The notes beneath the pieces were generated by a model, which saw only the letters and a program-made list of their open reading frames with translations, was not told the DNA's origin and did not search any database. This document shows positions 13,250 to 25,509 of a stretch of 64,000 nucleotides of DNA, in pieces. The translations under genes were made by a program, and so were the position numbers. The stretch's first letter is position 1; every line of letters begins with the position of its first letter. This DNA comes from Ancylostoma caninum (taxonomy: Eukaryota; Nematoda; Chromadorea; Rhabditida; Ancylostomatidae): the NCBI GenBank assembly GCA_037903475.1, contig JBAJFG010000492.1, positions 3,348,001 through 3,412,000 on the forward strand, in the 5' to 3' direction.

Positions 13250-13778
13250 ACTGCGAGATTTTCAGAGAATATAAATGGTTTTTCCAAAAATTTATCAGAA
13301 ATATGAAATTTCACAGTGTTCCCGCAAAAAAATCATCTGAATTGGGAAAATTCAGGGGAATCCAGGAAATTTGGAGAAATTCATGCATTTTCTGAAGAAA
13401 ATGAATGGTTTTTCCGAAAATGTATCAGAAATATGAAATTTCACAGTGTTTCTGCGAAAAAATCATCTGAATCGGGAAAATTCAGGGGGAACCCAGGAAA
13501 TTTGGAGAAATTCATGCATTTTCTGAAGAAAATGAATGGTTTTTCCAAAAATGTATCAGAAATATGAAATTTCACAGTGTTTCTGCGAAAAAATCATCTG
13601 AATCGGGAAAATTCAGGGCGAACCCAGGAAATTTGGAGAAATTCATGCATTTTCTGAAGAAAATGAATGGTTTTTCCGAAAATGTATCAGAAATATGAAA
13701 TTTCACAGTGTTTCTGCGAAAAAATCATCTGAATCGGGAAAATTCAGGGGGATCCAGGAAATTTGGAGAAATTCCTAC
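13250..13778. repeat. 131-bp tandem satellite
   Basis: The phrase ATGAAATTTCACAGTGTT recurs at 13303, 13433, 13564 and 13695, giving periods of 130, 131 and 131 bp. Each unit also contains AAATCATCTGAATCGGGAAAA and GAAAATGAATGGTTTTTCC. A more diverged partial unit precedes the first phrase (from about 13180). The array ends abruptly at the donor of the minus-strand exon at 13779. ORFs through the array are by-products of the period. Confidence 0.9.
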
Positions 13779-13878
13779 CTTTGCCTTGTACTGACGCCCG
13801 CCATGTCGCACTCTCGCCACATCACCACACTCGGCTCCAGCCGGAATAGCAGAGATGGGAACCACATCCTTCGTGCGA
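13779..13878 (-). CDS. Candidate exon, unidentified gene
   Basis: A minus-strand frame reads RTKDVVPISAIPAGAECGDV, then ARVRHGGRQYKAK, and stops exactly at a donor (AAG/gtagga). The GDVARVRHGGRQYKAK pattern resembles the small beta-barrel segments found in some chromatin-associated nematode proteins, but this is not a firm identification. Together with 12785-12949 it may mark a minus-strand gene whose intron has been filled by the 131-bp satellite. The 5' limit of the exon is uncertain. Confidence 0.35.
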
Positions 13879-14148
13879 CTTTGCGTGAAGAATACTAGCG
13901 CGAACATTGTGTGATATGATAGATTATCTGTTCCCCAGCAGTTTTTATAGTGGCCTCATTCGTGACACGGTGGCATGCCTTTCTAGAGGCTACCCTGAGG
14001 CGGGCTTGAGGGTCGCCTACGGTTTGCCTGGAGGACTGCCCCCAGGTATGCCCAGTAGGGCCATAGCAGATCGTTCTTCTTCACACCTTCCTCTTGCTGC
14101 TAATTCTTCGCCATCGATTCTTTCCATACCTGCATTAATTAGTTCTAG

Positions 14149-15644
14149 ATGAATATCAACATTGCAAATCACAAGATATACAATCATATTGGTATCATTG
14201 TTAAGCTGAGAGAACAAGGGAAGTCCGTAAGCTTTGTTCTACGGGAGATTCAGAAGTTGAGTTTTTCTTTCCCTATTTATTCGATTTCCGATGTTTTCGC
14301 AGTTGATGAACCACAGGTCCTGTCCCACTGTTTTCAATGCACGATAAATCATTCTTTAGGCAGATCCAGCTTTCACATATGACATGTTGTGGAGGTTTCT
14401 CAAGAGATTCGAAAGTTCTGAAGTTCGCAAAAAGGCATTCGTTCCACGCTCACACTCTGGTTTGCAAATAACTCATATGCCATCTGTGGTCGATGAAATA
14501 CACTTTGAATTAAATTTTAGTCCACTATGAAGAAATTACGGCAGAAATTGAACGCTGTTACAATAACAACAGCTCTGCCACAGCCATTGAAGTGTGCGGT
14601 CGACTCCAAACCCGAGGAATCTTTGTGAGCATCTCGCACATCAAAAGGCTGAGGCAGCAGCTGGGATACAGACGGACAACAACTAAGTATTGTCATACTA
14701 TAAGAGACGTCAACAAGGTTGCCCGGATGGATTTCTGTACCCAGATGCTTCAAGATATGACAGTTTTTTCCGACTGTATCTTTACTGATGAAAGCACAGT
14801 ACAAAGTGAGTTGGCGTGCACTGAATGCTCGAGATTTATTGCAACTGAACAGGCGGTTCACATTTTTACTATTTTTACCCTATTTATTCAATTTCCGATG
14901 TTTTCGCAGTTTTCCTACTTTTCACGCATTACACTGAAAAATTTGTGTACTCCTTCCACTTTTTTTTTTTGGAAAAATTCGCTTCTTTTGTAAACAGTAC
15001 GAATTTAGTTGACTGCTCCACAAGATTCTGCTTCACGAAAAAGGGGAATCCTTTCTCGAGAATGCGTAATCGAGCAAAGCACCCCGCGAAAGTGCATATT
15101 TGGGGTGGAATATCGTCTCGTGGTGCCACCCAGCTAGCTATTCTGCCAGGGAGCTGCCGTATTAACAGCGAGGTCTACTGCCGAATCCTGGAGAAGTGCT
15201 ACATACCATTTGCGGGAAGAGCACATAACGGTTGATCTTCGTTTCCGGCACCTGGTGTCCAACTCATCTCAGTATTCAGGATTCGCTCGGATCGTTCAGG
15301 ACAATGCCCCATGTCACAAGAGTCGCTATACCACAGAGAAACTCCTTGAATGGGGTATAGAGTCCCTGGATTGGCCGGCAGAATCACCGGATTTGAACCC
15401 TATAGAAATTGTCTGGGGAAACATGAAGAACTTCATTAGGTAATATCATAAGAATCGTTCTTTTTTTGTTAAACGCAGAAAATTGTTCAGAAAACAACGT
15501 GTGCGCAACCTGGACGACCTTAAGGTGTGCATCATCCAATATTGGAAGAAGCTCACACCTGATGCTTGTCAAAAGTATATAGCCGGGGTCCGAAAGCGGA
15601 TGAAACAAGTTGCTGAACAGCAGGGCAGAAATATTGTAGAATAG
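14149..15644 (+). CDS. Intron-containing Tc1-like (DD34E) transposase gene
   Basis: The C-terminal exons are well supported: 14521-14805, 15009-15230, 15280-15439 and 15479-15644, with consistent phases and gt-ag ends. They encode an HTH/linker region ending VNKVARMDFC, the first catalytic Asp in IFTDESTVQ, KHPAKVHIWGGI, the second Asp in QDNAPCHKSRY and the Glu in AESPDLNPIE. Exactly 34 residues separate the second Asp from the Glu, so the triad is complete and of Tc1 type. The tail reads DLKVCIIQYWKKLTPDAC and ends at TAG 15642-15644. The N-terminal exons are unclear: an ATG at 14149 opens IIVKLREQGKS, a plausible HTH start, and another coding piece lies near 14360-14460, but I could not join them in frame. 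I saw no terminal inverted repeats flanking it. It could be a domesticated gene or a spliced transposon lineage. Confidence 0.75.
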
Positions 15645-17130
15645 CTATGTTAATATTGATCAGTAGGACAAATTATTTGATTATATTCTATTTAGAGTTC
15701 ATATTGTCATGCCGAGGTTTGGGCTTGTGATATTTTTGGAAATTTACCACGTTTCTGAATTTTCGTTCCCACATATGGTTTGTATAAATGTTTTCACAGC
15801 CTAGTTTAGCAATGGCATTCCTTTTCGCTTTGAAATGGGCATAAATAATTTCTTTGTGTTTATGTAACCTGTTCTATGAGTTCTTGGACTTTCATTTGAA
15901 TTAGGCGATGTCTGGGAGGTGCTATTATACCTCCAGTATAAGCGCGGTTACTGGCGCTGCCGAGTCTGCCTGCGGGAATCAGGCCGCTGCAGACTGGCTA
16001 CGTAAATATGCACAGCGCCTGGAACCAAGAGTCAGGTTTTTCCAAGGTACGAGGATAAAACTTACATATTTGTGATCTATGCGCTGCGGAGATTCAGAAA
16101 ATGTATGGTTTACCTGGATTCCGGTCGATGACAGAAATGATGCCGATTTGTGGTGAAAATTGTGATTTTCTCCGCTTAAAACCTGACTATAATCGGTGAT
16201 AGGCGGAAGTTTATGCCAAATTGGAGTAAAATTCATCATTAAACGGCAAAAACCTACCAAAATGCCAAATCTAATGTTTTCAGGTTGAAGTGTTCAATTT
16301 TTATGCATGGTGAAAAAAGAGTGCAAATCAGTAAAACAGGGAGACCACCATAGTTCTAAAGCGAATATCTAAGTGCCTGTGCAATATTAACAAACCTTTT
16401 TTTGTAACTAGCGTTGAGAAGTTCCTGGTCTAACGAAACGTCGAATATCCCGCCTCCAGCTGAATCCCTGACGGTTACATGAAGTCGCAAACATTGAAGT
16501 TTCGTGAAAAATAGAGCTTATCGAGACCTGTGGTAATTATTCTGGAAAACAGCTGGTGAGAGAATTACGGAATTTTCACTTACCAACTGTCTAAATCTTT
16601 CCATTTTTGAGTGTTTTGTGTTAAATTTTGCTAGTTTCACATTCCTTTCAGTGATTTCAAAATTTTCACCTTTTTTCAGTTGAAAAATTCATTAAAATGA
16701 AAATATAGTAAGTTTCATATCTAGTCCGACTCGAAATTGGCTGGGGATTCTGAATATGTGCTTGAATTTCCAAAATTTCCATTTCTAAGGAAGTTATGGC
16801 ATGCCGACGGTTTGCGACAGATTAATCCGTCGCCGACGGATTAATCTGTCGCAATCCGTTTTTTTCGCAAAAGTTATGGGCTATTGGTGGACATGGTCGG
16901 ATTGGTCCGTTTTAATCTCCTCTTCCTCGACAGATGTTCAAATTCACGAATTTCCATTTGAAAAATGAAAACCATGAAAACAACGCCTAAAAAATTGAAA
17001 ACCACGGTTGTAAAAAAACCATGAAAGTTTTTCATTATTCCATGAGTAGTTTGCCCATTGTTATTTACCTAGGCACCCGCTTTGATCTTGCAACTTAGTT
17101 ATGTTTTTAGTTTCTGATTTTACAAACAAT
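15645..17130. other. Non-coding part of the left-arm insertion
   Basis: I find no supported gene. Near 16740-16880 there is a diverged relative of the 6857-7431 palindrome, including a perfect 21-bp inverted repeat (16812-16832 and 16834-16854, one base between) around GACGGATTAATC. The junction with the inverted-duplication arm lies close to 17131. Confidence 0.5.
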
Positions 17131-17841
17131 TCCTGGACTAAGTGGGAAGAGGTTGTATATGAATGTTTCCAGTTAACTGACAATGAAGACTTTGTGTAAA
17201 TAGAGAGAATGTAAAAAGAAGCCAGCAAATACTGTGAATTCAGCCTATTCACAGAAGCAAGTAAATAGTATACTGTTTAGAATCCTTATGTCTGGTCTCA
17301 GCGAGAGCAATGCTTTGGCATGATCAAGTGTCAAGTTGAAGTAACCTTTGAACATGATCAGAAAATCCAGAAAAAAACGGGTATGATCAATGTGGTTTCT
17401 TAGCCAACTCATTCTCTGATTTTTTCGTTCCACACTAATCTTCGTTTGTAAGCCTCTGTATTGTTTAATATGCAGCTTTCGAAGTTTACTGTCATGAATC
17501 ATGCGAGAACCGGAACATTGCCACGAATGGACCCTATATTTCTTTAGCGAATGGTGATGTCACATCAAAATGACGTGGACTGTGTAATGTCCCATGATAT
17601 GCGTAGTAAGTCTTGATTATTGCGAGAATTTATCATCTTTGAACGGAAGCAGACATTCGCAGAGAAACAGTGACAGTGAAACAATTTCTTGGAATGAAGT
17701 TGTTCGGAAATCTTTGCGATGGGGGAGGCTGTTTTGTGGACTCTCCATGGATCTATTTGTGTTAGGCGTTTTTCCGTCTTTTTATGTAGATTCTCACATG
17801 AATGCTGATATTTATTGAGCAGATTTGAAGCAGTATGCCTT

Positions 17842-18647
17842 CTACCTGGCCATTGTCACACAGCGGACAGTATCGAAATCGATCATCCTCCCATCAACAT
17901 TCTCTGCTCTCCATCTGAAATTGAAGATATAGCTCCAAGTGAGTGTAAACAAAACAATATAATAGGTAGAGGATTCTAGAAGATTGATTCATTACCCTCC
18001 ATTTCCTCTGCAAGTTGCGACCTTCTGAGCACCCAATCCAGCGGCAAGAATCTCATTGTCGCCTGTCATAAGCATCATCTTTCCCATGCCACATGTGATA
18101 ACGGCCTTTTTGCAGCTTTTCTCGTAATAATACCTGCAAAAGTAATTCATCTTAGGTAGAATTTTGCTGCACTGGGAGGAAAATATTTCTCTTTAAGTCT
18201 TTCTTACGAGATTCTTGGTGCATGGCATTTATCTGGTATCTGGTTGCTACAGTCTGTCCTCAGGTTCCTGCAGCTTGGTCTATGGTCTGCAGAAGTCAAA
18301 ATTACTCTTCACTCCGGCCTTTGTATCACTACGTATTTACATACCTCCGCTGTGGTGGTGATGGTGGTGATGGTGGTCGTCGTCTTCCCATGATTCCCAT
18401 GAATCGTAGTAGTAGGAATTCCACCAATACACGGGGTACTGTAAAGGCATTCTCTATGCTAACAACCTAATGTTTTGCCAAAGTGAAAACTAACATATGG
18501 GACAGGACGATACTGTGGTGGTGGTGGAGGGGGAGCGTATTGTGGAGCAGGCGCAGGATTGTACTGCGGTGGAGGTGGTGGAGCCTGCGGCACTCCGTAG
18601 CTGTACACCACTGCGAAAAGGATCGCAAATGTTGCTAGTCGAATCAT
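17842..18647 (-). CDS. Secreted Pro/His-rich Cys protein (gene B, palindrome copy)
   Basis: Exons on the minus strand are 18495-18647, 18345-18438, 18208-18286, 17996-18133 and 17842-17914. They total 537 nt and 178 aa, with all phases agreeing. The signal peptide is MIRLATFAILFAVVYS, followed by YGVPQAP and a Pro-rich segment. A Tyr/Trp-rich exon (YPVYWWN, DSWESWEDDD) ends in eight consecutive His. Next come a Cys-rich exon (SCRN, DCSN, KCHA) and a domain with SCKKAVITC, LMTGDNEIL and WRAENVDG, ending RCVTMAR. It is the mirror copy of gene C. Differences in the His tract are silent (CAC/CAT), which supports this frame and purifying selection. AATAAA on the minus strand is at 17811-17816. Function is unknown; a His-rich, possibly metal-binding, extracellular protein fits. 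Confidence 0.85.
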
Positions 18648-19364
18648 TGTTGTCCTTAAAAGAAAGTAGATGATATTTCTATGTTATTATAGCTAGGCAG
18701 ACGTACAGAGTGTTAGCGATGTATTGTAGAACCGCTATACATTGCTTTGTGCAGATGGAACTCCACAAAAGTAGTAAAGGGACTGTCACTGTGCGAAATC
18801 CTGCCATAAGCTTTGACACAAAAGTTAAAATAGAGAGCTGAGCTTTGTTGCTAAATTAAATCTGATCCAAGAAGAACTTGTGAGAACAAGGACACCCTTC
18901 AGGATTCAAAGAAAACGGTGAGTTGCTCACTTGTAAAGAAAACTTTCAGCCTCAACAATTTTTTGCTCTTTGTGCTTGTGACTTGTAAAAATATCTTTTA
19001 TTGCTGTTCTGTGTTGCCCTAACGTTTGAGGCTATGCAAAGTGAGTCCTGGAAGGGAATAATATTGAAGAATACCCACTGTAAACCAAAAACGGAATGAG
19101 CAAATGTAGGTACATTTTTTATGTGAGAGAAGCCTCTATTTGCTGTTACGAGGAAGAGAAGGCATATAATTGCCAGGAACTCTTCAGAGCTGAGGACGAA
19201 TGTAGACTGCTGAAGTTCTAAACCAATCACTCTTTCTCTAAAATAGAATTCAGCATTTACGTAGCTTACTCAATGTTCGGATAATTGTTGGACTCCTTTC
19301 AAGTTTTTTCTTCTAGTTTCACGAGATTCGGGAAATTTACTACCAACCTAGTAGTTGTTCTTAC

Positions 19365-19480
19365 TCAGTCAACTAAGAATGAGCAACTGCTAGGTATATG
19401 CTTAGAGAGCTGAGTATTTGAAGCACTTTAAGATGAGAGCTGTGAACAGAAGCAGTGAAGAGTACGCTTCCACTGAACTG
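19365..19480 (-). other. Probable 5' leader exon of gene B
   Basis: Downstream of the minus-strand TATA box the sequence runs to a donor GACTGA/gtaaga at 19365. The acceptor ttaag lies seven bases before the ATG of gene B at 18647. The same donor position is conserved in the mirror copy, C. The transcription start is not known, so the outer limit is approximate. Confidence 0.4.
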
Positions 19481-19501
19481 ATGATGGCCACTGTGCATGG
19501 G

Positions 19502-19509
19502 TTTTTATA
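19502..19509 (-). promoter_or_regulatory. TATA box of gene B
   Basis: On the minus strand CTGTATAAAAACCCATGCACA is an exact partner of the plus-strand box at 19890. The boxes point away from each other and are about 380 bp apart around the palindrome centre. Confidence 0.55.
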
Positions 19510-19582
19510 CAGAGCCAGCCACTCTGAATTATGCTGAATATTTAATATCTTAGGAATCCTTGCCCGTATTAGTTGTGTTCAC

Positions 19583-19825
19583 ATTCAATCATTAATGTTA
19601 TTAGTAATGATAAAAATTAGTATTAAAATTAGATAGGATAGAATAGAACTAGGAAACATTCTATGGACTTTGCACCGCCTGCGAATATTCTAGAAAGGAA
19701 AACTTCCAAAAGTATGACTAGTCGCATGTTGACAAAATCTGTAATCACTTTTAAAATTTCATTTCTTATAGGGGCAGGACACTGTGACAAATACGAAAAT
19801 TAGGCTTTTCCATAGGAATGACACA
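19583..19825. other. Spacer at the centre of the inverted duplication
   Basis: About 243 bp separate the two arms. The spacer is AT-rich, without ORFs, and is not itself palindromic. It lies between two divergent TATA boxes and so may act as a shared upstream region. Confidence 0.55.
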
Positions 19826-19889
19826 ACTAATATGGGCAAGGATTCCTAAGATATTAAATTTTCAGCATAATTCAGAGCGGCTGGCTCTG

Positions 19890-19897
19890 TATAAAAA
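19890..19897 (+). promoter_or_regulatory. TATA box of gene C
   Basis: CTGTATAAAAACCCATGCACA lies about 950 bp before the gene C ATG. A leader exon could end at the donor CTGA/gtaagt (20064/20065), with the acceptor ttttag at 20833, eight bases before the ATG. A second TATA-like string (GTATATAACGG) near 20632 is an alternative promoter close to the gene. Confidence 0.5.
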
Positions 19898-20841
19898 CCC
19901 ATGCACAGTGGGCATCATCAGTTCAGTGGAAGCGTTCTCTTCACTGATTTCAGCTTCTTCTTACAATATTTCCTCATGATTTCACAACTCTCATCCTAAA
20001 ACTGCTACAAATACTCAGCATCTCTAAGCATGTACCTAGCAGGTGATCATTCTTAGATGGCTGAGTAAGTAAGATCAGCTAATAGGTTGATAATAAATTT
20101 TTCGAATCTGGGAAATTGGAAAAAAACCTTGAAAGAACTCTTACAATTATTCGAACATTAAAAAAGCTTCGTAGAGGCGTAATTGCGAAATTCTATCGTA
20201 GAGAGCCAGTGCTTTAACGAGGACTTCAGAAGTAAGGATTCGTCTTCAGCTCCTAAGAGGGTTTGGCTATCATTTGCCATCTCTTCCTCGCAGCAACAGA
20301 TAGGGGGCTTCTCTTACCAAAAAGTACATCTACATTTGCTCACTGCTTTTTGGTTTTTTTGGTTTACAATAGATTTTCTTCAAAGTCATTCTTCTGACAT
20401 TTTGACAGGAAGAGCTAAAATTTTTCAAGCTGAAAGTCATCTTGATACCGGAATGTGAGCAACTCTTCCTCTCCTTCAGAAACAGAGGAGTTTTCTTGTT
20501 TTCCCAAGTTCTCCTCGAATCAGATTTGATTCTGCAAGATAACCCTCTATTTTATGTTTAGGATTAGGCCCTAAAAGCTCACGACCTCATGACAAGACAT
20601 GTCCCTTTACGGAGTTCCTGCTCAACCGTGCAGTATATAACGGCTCTCCAATACATCGCTATTACTCAATTTTCGAGCTAGTGAAGGGTTTTCTGAAAGT
20701 GTGAGCTGACGCATCGTCGGTCTTTATGTCTCGAGTGGCACAATGTTGCGATGGAAGTCCGCATTTTGCAGCACATGCAGGCCAAGCTGTAATAATACAG
20801 GGATATCCCCCATTGTTTGATGCTTCCTTTTAGAGAAAACA

Positions 20842-21656
20842 ATGATTCGACTAGCAACATTTGCGATCCTGTTCGCAGTGGTGTACAGCTACGGAGTGCC
20901 GCAGGCTCCACCAGCTCCACCGCAGTACAATCCTGCGCCTGCTCCACAATACGCTCCTCCTCCTCCTCCACCACCACCACAGTATCGTCCTGTCCCATAT
21001 GTTAGTTTTCACTTTGGTAAAACATTAGGTTGTTAGCATAGAGAATGCCTTTACAGTACCCCGTGTATTGGTGGAACCCCTACTACTACTACGATTCATG
21101 GGAATCATGGGAAGACGACGACCACCACCACCACCACCATCACCACCACAGCGGAGGTAAATGCGTAGTGATACAAAAGCCGGCGTGAAGAGTAATTTTG
21201 ACTTCTGCAGACCATAGACCAAGCTGCAGGAACCTGAGGACAGACTGTAGCAACCAGATACCAGATAAATGCCATGCACCAAGAATCTCGTGAGAAAAAC
21301 TTGGAGAGAAAACTTTTTCTCCCAGTGGAATTGAATTCTACCTAAGATGAACTGCTCTTGCAGGTACTACTACGAGAAAAGCTGCAAAAAGGCCGTTATC
21401 ACATGTGGCATGGGAAAGATGATGCTTATGACAGGCGACAATGAGATTCTTGCCGCTGGGTTGGGTGCTCAGAAGGTCGCAACTTGCAGAGGAAATGGAG
21501 GGTAATGAGTCAATCTTCTAGAAACATCTATCTATAATATTGTTATGTTTACACTCACTTGGAGCCATATCTTTCAATTTCAGATGGAGAGCAGAAAATG
21601 TTGATGGAAGGATGATCGATTTCGATACTGTCCGCTGTGTGACAATGGCCAGATAG
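20842..21656 (+). CDS. Secreted Pro/His-rich Cys protein (gene C, palindrome copy)
   Basis: Exons are 20842-21000, 21057-21156, 21211-21289, 21364-21501 and 21584-21656, giving 549 nt and 182 aa with consistent phases and gt-ag borders. The order of parts is signal peptide (1-16), Pro-rich segment, a WWNPYYYY/DSWESWEDDD exon ending in nine consecutive His, a short exon with SCRN, DCSN and KCHA, and the Cys domain ending RCVTMAR. It has one more His, one more Tyr and two more Pro than gene B. The C-terminal domain is shared with gene A (LMTxDNExL, G-W, E-x-V-x-G, RCV) and resembles the nematode C6/DUF281 type. The frame of the His exon is supported because B/C differences there are silent. AATAAA lies at 21682-21687. 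The function is not known. Confidence 0.87.
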
Positions 21657-23145
21657 AAAGCATACTTCTGCATATCTGCTCAATAAATATCAGCATCCAT
21701 GTGAGAATCTACATAAGAAGACGGAAAAGAAGGCTGATACAAATACACCTATAGAAATTCACGAAACAACCTCGCACATCCCTTTGATTTCCGAACAACT
21801 TCATCCCAAGAAATTGCTTCACTGCCATTGTTTTGCTACGAATGTCGTCTTCCGTTCAAATGTGACAGATTCTCGCAATAGTCAGAACTTACTACGCATA
21901 TCACGGAACATTACACAGTCCACGTCATTTTGATGTGACATCACTATTCGCTAAAGAAATATGGGGTCCATTCATGGCAATGTTCCGGTTCTTGCATGAT
22001 TCATGACATAAACTTCGAAAGCTGCACATTAAACAATACAGAGGCTTACAAACGAAGATTAGTGTGGAACGAAAAAAATCAGAGAATGAATTGGCTAAGA
22101 AACCACACTGATTCTACCCGTTTTTTTCTGGATTTTCTGATCATGTTCATACGTTACTTCAACTTGACACTTGATCATGCTGAAGCACTGCTCTCGCTGA
22201 GAACAGAAATAAGGATTCTAAACCGTATACTATTTACTTGCTTCTCTGAATATGCTGAATTCACAGTATTTGCTGGCTTCCTTTTACATCCTCTCTATTT
22301 ACACAAAGTTTTCATTGTCAATTAACTGGAAATATGCATACACAACCTCTTCCCACTTAATCCAGGAATTGTCACTAGCTCCCGTACAACGCTCCCGTCT
22401 TCACTGTAACTTCGTCGGGAAGAATTTAAATTCAGTGATATGAAAAGCAGATCTGTACCATACGTCCATCCGAAAATGAAACGAAAGTTGAGAATTTATC
22501 ATAAACACACGCAACCATACAGAGCATTCCTAGCTCCGTCGATATTTTAGGCTATGTACTTTAGAATAAACTGATGCACACATGTACAGTTACAGAAGAC
22601 CCACATACCTTCTTTGAGCAAAAGTCGAATCAATCATCCATGGGTTAAAAAAAGAAAACCTTCAAAAATGTCTTTTTGGGGAGGCATCATTGGATTTCCT
22701 GGAATGACATGAGTAATCTTCATGAGATGAACATAGGGTTATAACTGATGTCCATTACGGTTTGCATTTGTTCTATGTGGTCAGTAGTTCAATTTCTAGT
22801 TTGCTCTTTGGTAACCGGAACAGTTTTTTTCCGGTAAACACAGATGAATAGTTCACTAAGGGACCGAGCAAACATGAGCGGTCTATGTGGCGTTTTTTGT
22901 TACTAATTGCTTTGCCGAGGTACATATTCGTAGACCACTTTGTGACCAGAAGTTTGTCTTTTTAAGGAAGTCGACTATTCAACACAAAACACCAGAAGAG
23001 TAGAAGAGATCCTGTTTCACAGAGAACGTGTAGATATATCCATTTATTAGGTAATTATCGCATACAATGAGAACATATGATAAAAAGAAACAGTTTACTA
23101 AGTGGTAGAAGACTATAAAACTGGTCGAAACTGAAAAGTTACTTT

Positions 23146-23330
23146 TGTAAGCTATTTCTCAGGATGCGTTCTCAGGATACTTTTGTACGCTATTTCTCAG
23201 GATCTAAAGGCTGAAATTGCATGCATTTCAACTTCTGTAAGCTATTTCTCAAGATGCTTTCTCAGGATACTTTTGTAAGCTATTTCTCAGGATCTGAAGG
23301 CCGAAATTGCATGCACTTCACCTTGACACC
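23146..23330. repeat. Two-copy tandem repeat, about 93 bp
   Basis: The block with TTTTGTAAGCTATTTCTCAG, a second AGCTATTTCTCAGGATCT, then GGCTGAAATTGCATGCA is present twice in succession, with minor changes. Inside each copy the phrase GCTATTTCTCA occurs twice, so it is a repeat of repeats. It lies just outside the right arm of the inverted duplication. Confidence 0.7.
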
Positions 23331-23339
23331 TTCTTAGAG

Positions 23340-24750
23340 GATGCTTCAAATCAGATTGGTTTCGTTTCTATACGCTGGGTTAGCTTCATTTAATTTTTTT
23401 TTAATTTTTGGTTTTAATTTTAATTTAAATCTTCACGCCTTCAAAAAAAGCATTATATTGTTGTATTAGTTCTATTCACCAGCGGTAGTAAGGATTCCAT
23501 CGTAAGCGAGAAATGTAAAGTGTTGTGCTTTCAAACCATCTTCTATTAGGGTGATGCAAAAGAAATGGAGCTATCCCGCAATGAGTAACCTTCCACGGCA
23601 TCACTACCGCTCGATCATCTCTGAATATCTGAAAGACCTGGAGAAGAATGGAACGTCACTGGTCTCCTTTGTATACGGTCTTTGTAAAAAATGCTCCGGA
23701 GTGAGTCACTGTGTAAGCGCCGCCAATGTGTGGTGGATTCCTGATGGTCGCAGTAGCGACAACAAATCATACCCTGACGAATCGCACAAAAGGCGCGACG
23801 CGAGAGTGCATTACACCAATCTCGTCTCAACCGCCAACACTTCTGCCATGGTGGATTCCCCCGTTCTTGCATCCTGAATTGTTGGAAAGCATTTTCCTAC
23901 ACTTTGCCGGTCAAGTAAATCAATTTCAGGGCGACCCACGATTTACATGTCTGCGTTTCGTAGTGGGGCGTACTCTCTCATGTTGCTTCTGCTCCCCCCC
24001 CCCCCCACTGTGCGAACTTCAGAACCCTTTAATTTACTATACTAAAGAGGTCAAGCTGTATCCACAGGCCTGACGATGTCATTTTCATATATAGACGAAA
24101 AAAAACTACTTTTAGAGTGCTCTTCTGTAATTTCTAGCTTCACACCTGGAGCATTAAGGATAAACTTCAAAGACTAACGTGCAAGGACCTTGATAAACCC
24201 CTAGAAAATCTATGGGAATTTATTTCGAGCAGTATATATCAAGGATTCACGGATTCTTCATAATATACAAGCGCAGATTGGTTAGTTTCCCCTCAGTAGT
24301 CCAAATAACAACGTGTGAGCGTCTAGTTTCGTCCATTGATGAAATGATAGGCAAAAGAATCAAGCGAGCTAAGTGTTCATTAGTAATCAATATCTACTGA
24401 ATGCGTGGCGATTAGTCAAAAAATTTGAATGCATGCGATAAAACTTTTTACAAGCACGTAAATAAATAACTGTGAAATACCATAATCCTGCGAGAACACT
24501 ACCATACTGTAGCCTATAGCATTCACAACTAATGCACATGAATTCGCTTATTAAGTAATAACTTTTTCCAACTACATAAGAGTTATTAAGATACAAATAA
24601 AGGGGCAATTCGCACGTCAAAGACGCAAGCACCGCTCATCTATCAAAGAATTACACAATTCACCGCACAAAAGTCATCCATAATTCCTCACGTTGGAGTT
24701 TTTCGCCGAAAACACCCACTTTGCTATCCTGGATTGATCCATTTTTTCAG
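23340..24750. other. Intergenic with repeat-like segment
   Basis: ORFs on both strands at 23551-24073 overlap heavily and contain a poly-C run (about 23995-24007). They resemble a dispersed repeat rather than a gene. No splice chain is convincing. Confidence 0.4.
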
Positions 24751-25383
24751 ATGCGCAGCCTCGTTGTTCTTGCCGCCATCTGTGCTATCGCTTTCGCAGG
24801 TGAATATGAGTATTAATTTAATAATTTAGTTTTTAATGGTGAATGCTTTGTGATGTGCAGTACGTTGAGCGCTAATAGGGTAACCGTTTTTTCTTCATTG
24901 CAGAATTCCTACTGTGAATCCACTTAACAAACATGGGTACTATACCATCAATAGGTATCATGCGTCTGTTCTTGTTGACCTTCTTCACTTCTCTAAGGAT
25001 AGCTATTTTTTCATGTCGATTCTAGGGAACCCTTCTAGTACAAACTCCTGATCCAATGAAAAAATGAATCCAGCTGGCGACGGAGAAACGTTTCCTTGAA
25101 TATTTAGTGGAGTAAAAAGTATCCAGAAAAGCGCTCGGGATCCAATACCTGTCCGAAATCAAGCAATGGCCTTATTCTGCTCAAATAAATCCCGTTTTCA
25201 GCGAAGGACTGCCCAGAAAATGAGGAGTGGACGGAGTGCGGAACAGCTTGTGAGCCGAAATGCAACGAGCCCCTGCCAGAAATTTGTACTATGAACTGCA
25301 TTGTTGACGTTTGCCAGTGCAAGCAAGGATACAAGCGTGGACCAAAGGGATGCCTCAAAGCCGGATCGCCTGACTGCAAGTAA
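24751..25383 (+). CDS. TIL-domain (Ascaris-type) serine protease inhibitor
   Basis: Two exons, 24751-24799 and 25202-25383, total 231 nt and 76 aa. The ATG follows the acceptor ttttttcag directly, as expected for a trans-spliced or leader-spliced nematode mRNA. Residues 1-16 (MRSLVVLAAICAIAFA) are a signal peptide. The mature part of 60 residues contains ten Cys in the TIL spacing (CPENEEWTECGTACEPKC ... CxC ... GC ... DC), which in this family form five disulfides. By alignment with Ascaris inhibitors the reactive loop is between the fifth and sixth Cys, reading C-T-M-N-C, so the P1 residue would be Met. That suggests elastase- or chymotrypsin-like targets, not trypsin or clotting factors. 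AATAAA lies at 25497-25502. The intron is 402 bp. The protein would be secreted and might act on host or own digestive proteases, which is inferred from the family. Confidence 0.9.
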
Positions 25384-25509
25384 TCTGACTGTAGCTGACT
25401 GATTTGTTTCTGTGTTATGTTAATTCACCTACGAATTGTTTCTGTTTACACTGGTGGAACCTACTGAATGATGAATAGACTATGATGTACGTACCAAATA
25501 AAAAGTGGA

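Larger units (their letters stand above)
10615..19582. repeat. Left arm of large inverted duplication (interrupted)
   Basis: The segments 10615-10888, 11779-12125 and 17131-19582 are, in reverse order and orientation, the counterpart of 19826-23010. Landmarks shared with the right arm include the poly-A/CTGTTCTGGTTACC block near 10801, the blocks around 11790-12120, the ORF fragment near 17061-17252, gene B and its TATA box. The arm is broken by a mariner insertion and by about 5 kb (12126-17130) that has no counterpart in the right arm. The arms are clearly diverged, so this is not a simple assembly duplicate. Confidence 0.85.
19826..23010. repeat. Right arm of large inverted duplication (uninterrupted)
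   Basis: This arm is the reverse-complement counterpart of the three left-arm segments. It holds the TATA box, gene C, its 3' flank, the 21996-22443 segment matching 17061-17502, and the 22400-22990 segment matching 10615-12125. It has neither the mariner nor the 5-kb insertion, so it shows the pre-insertion arrangement. Confidence 0.85.
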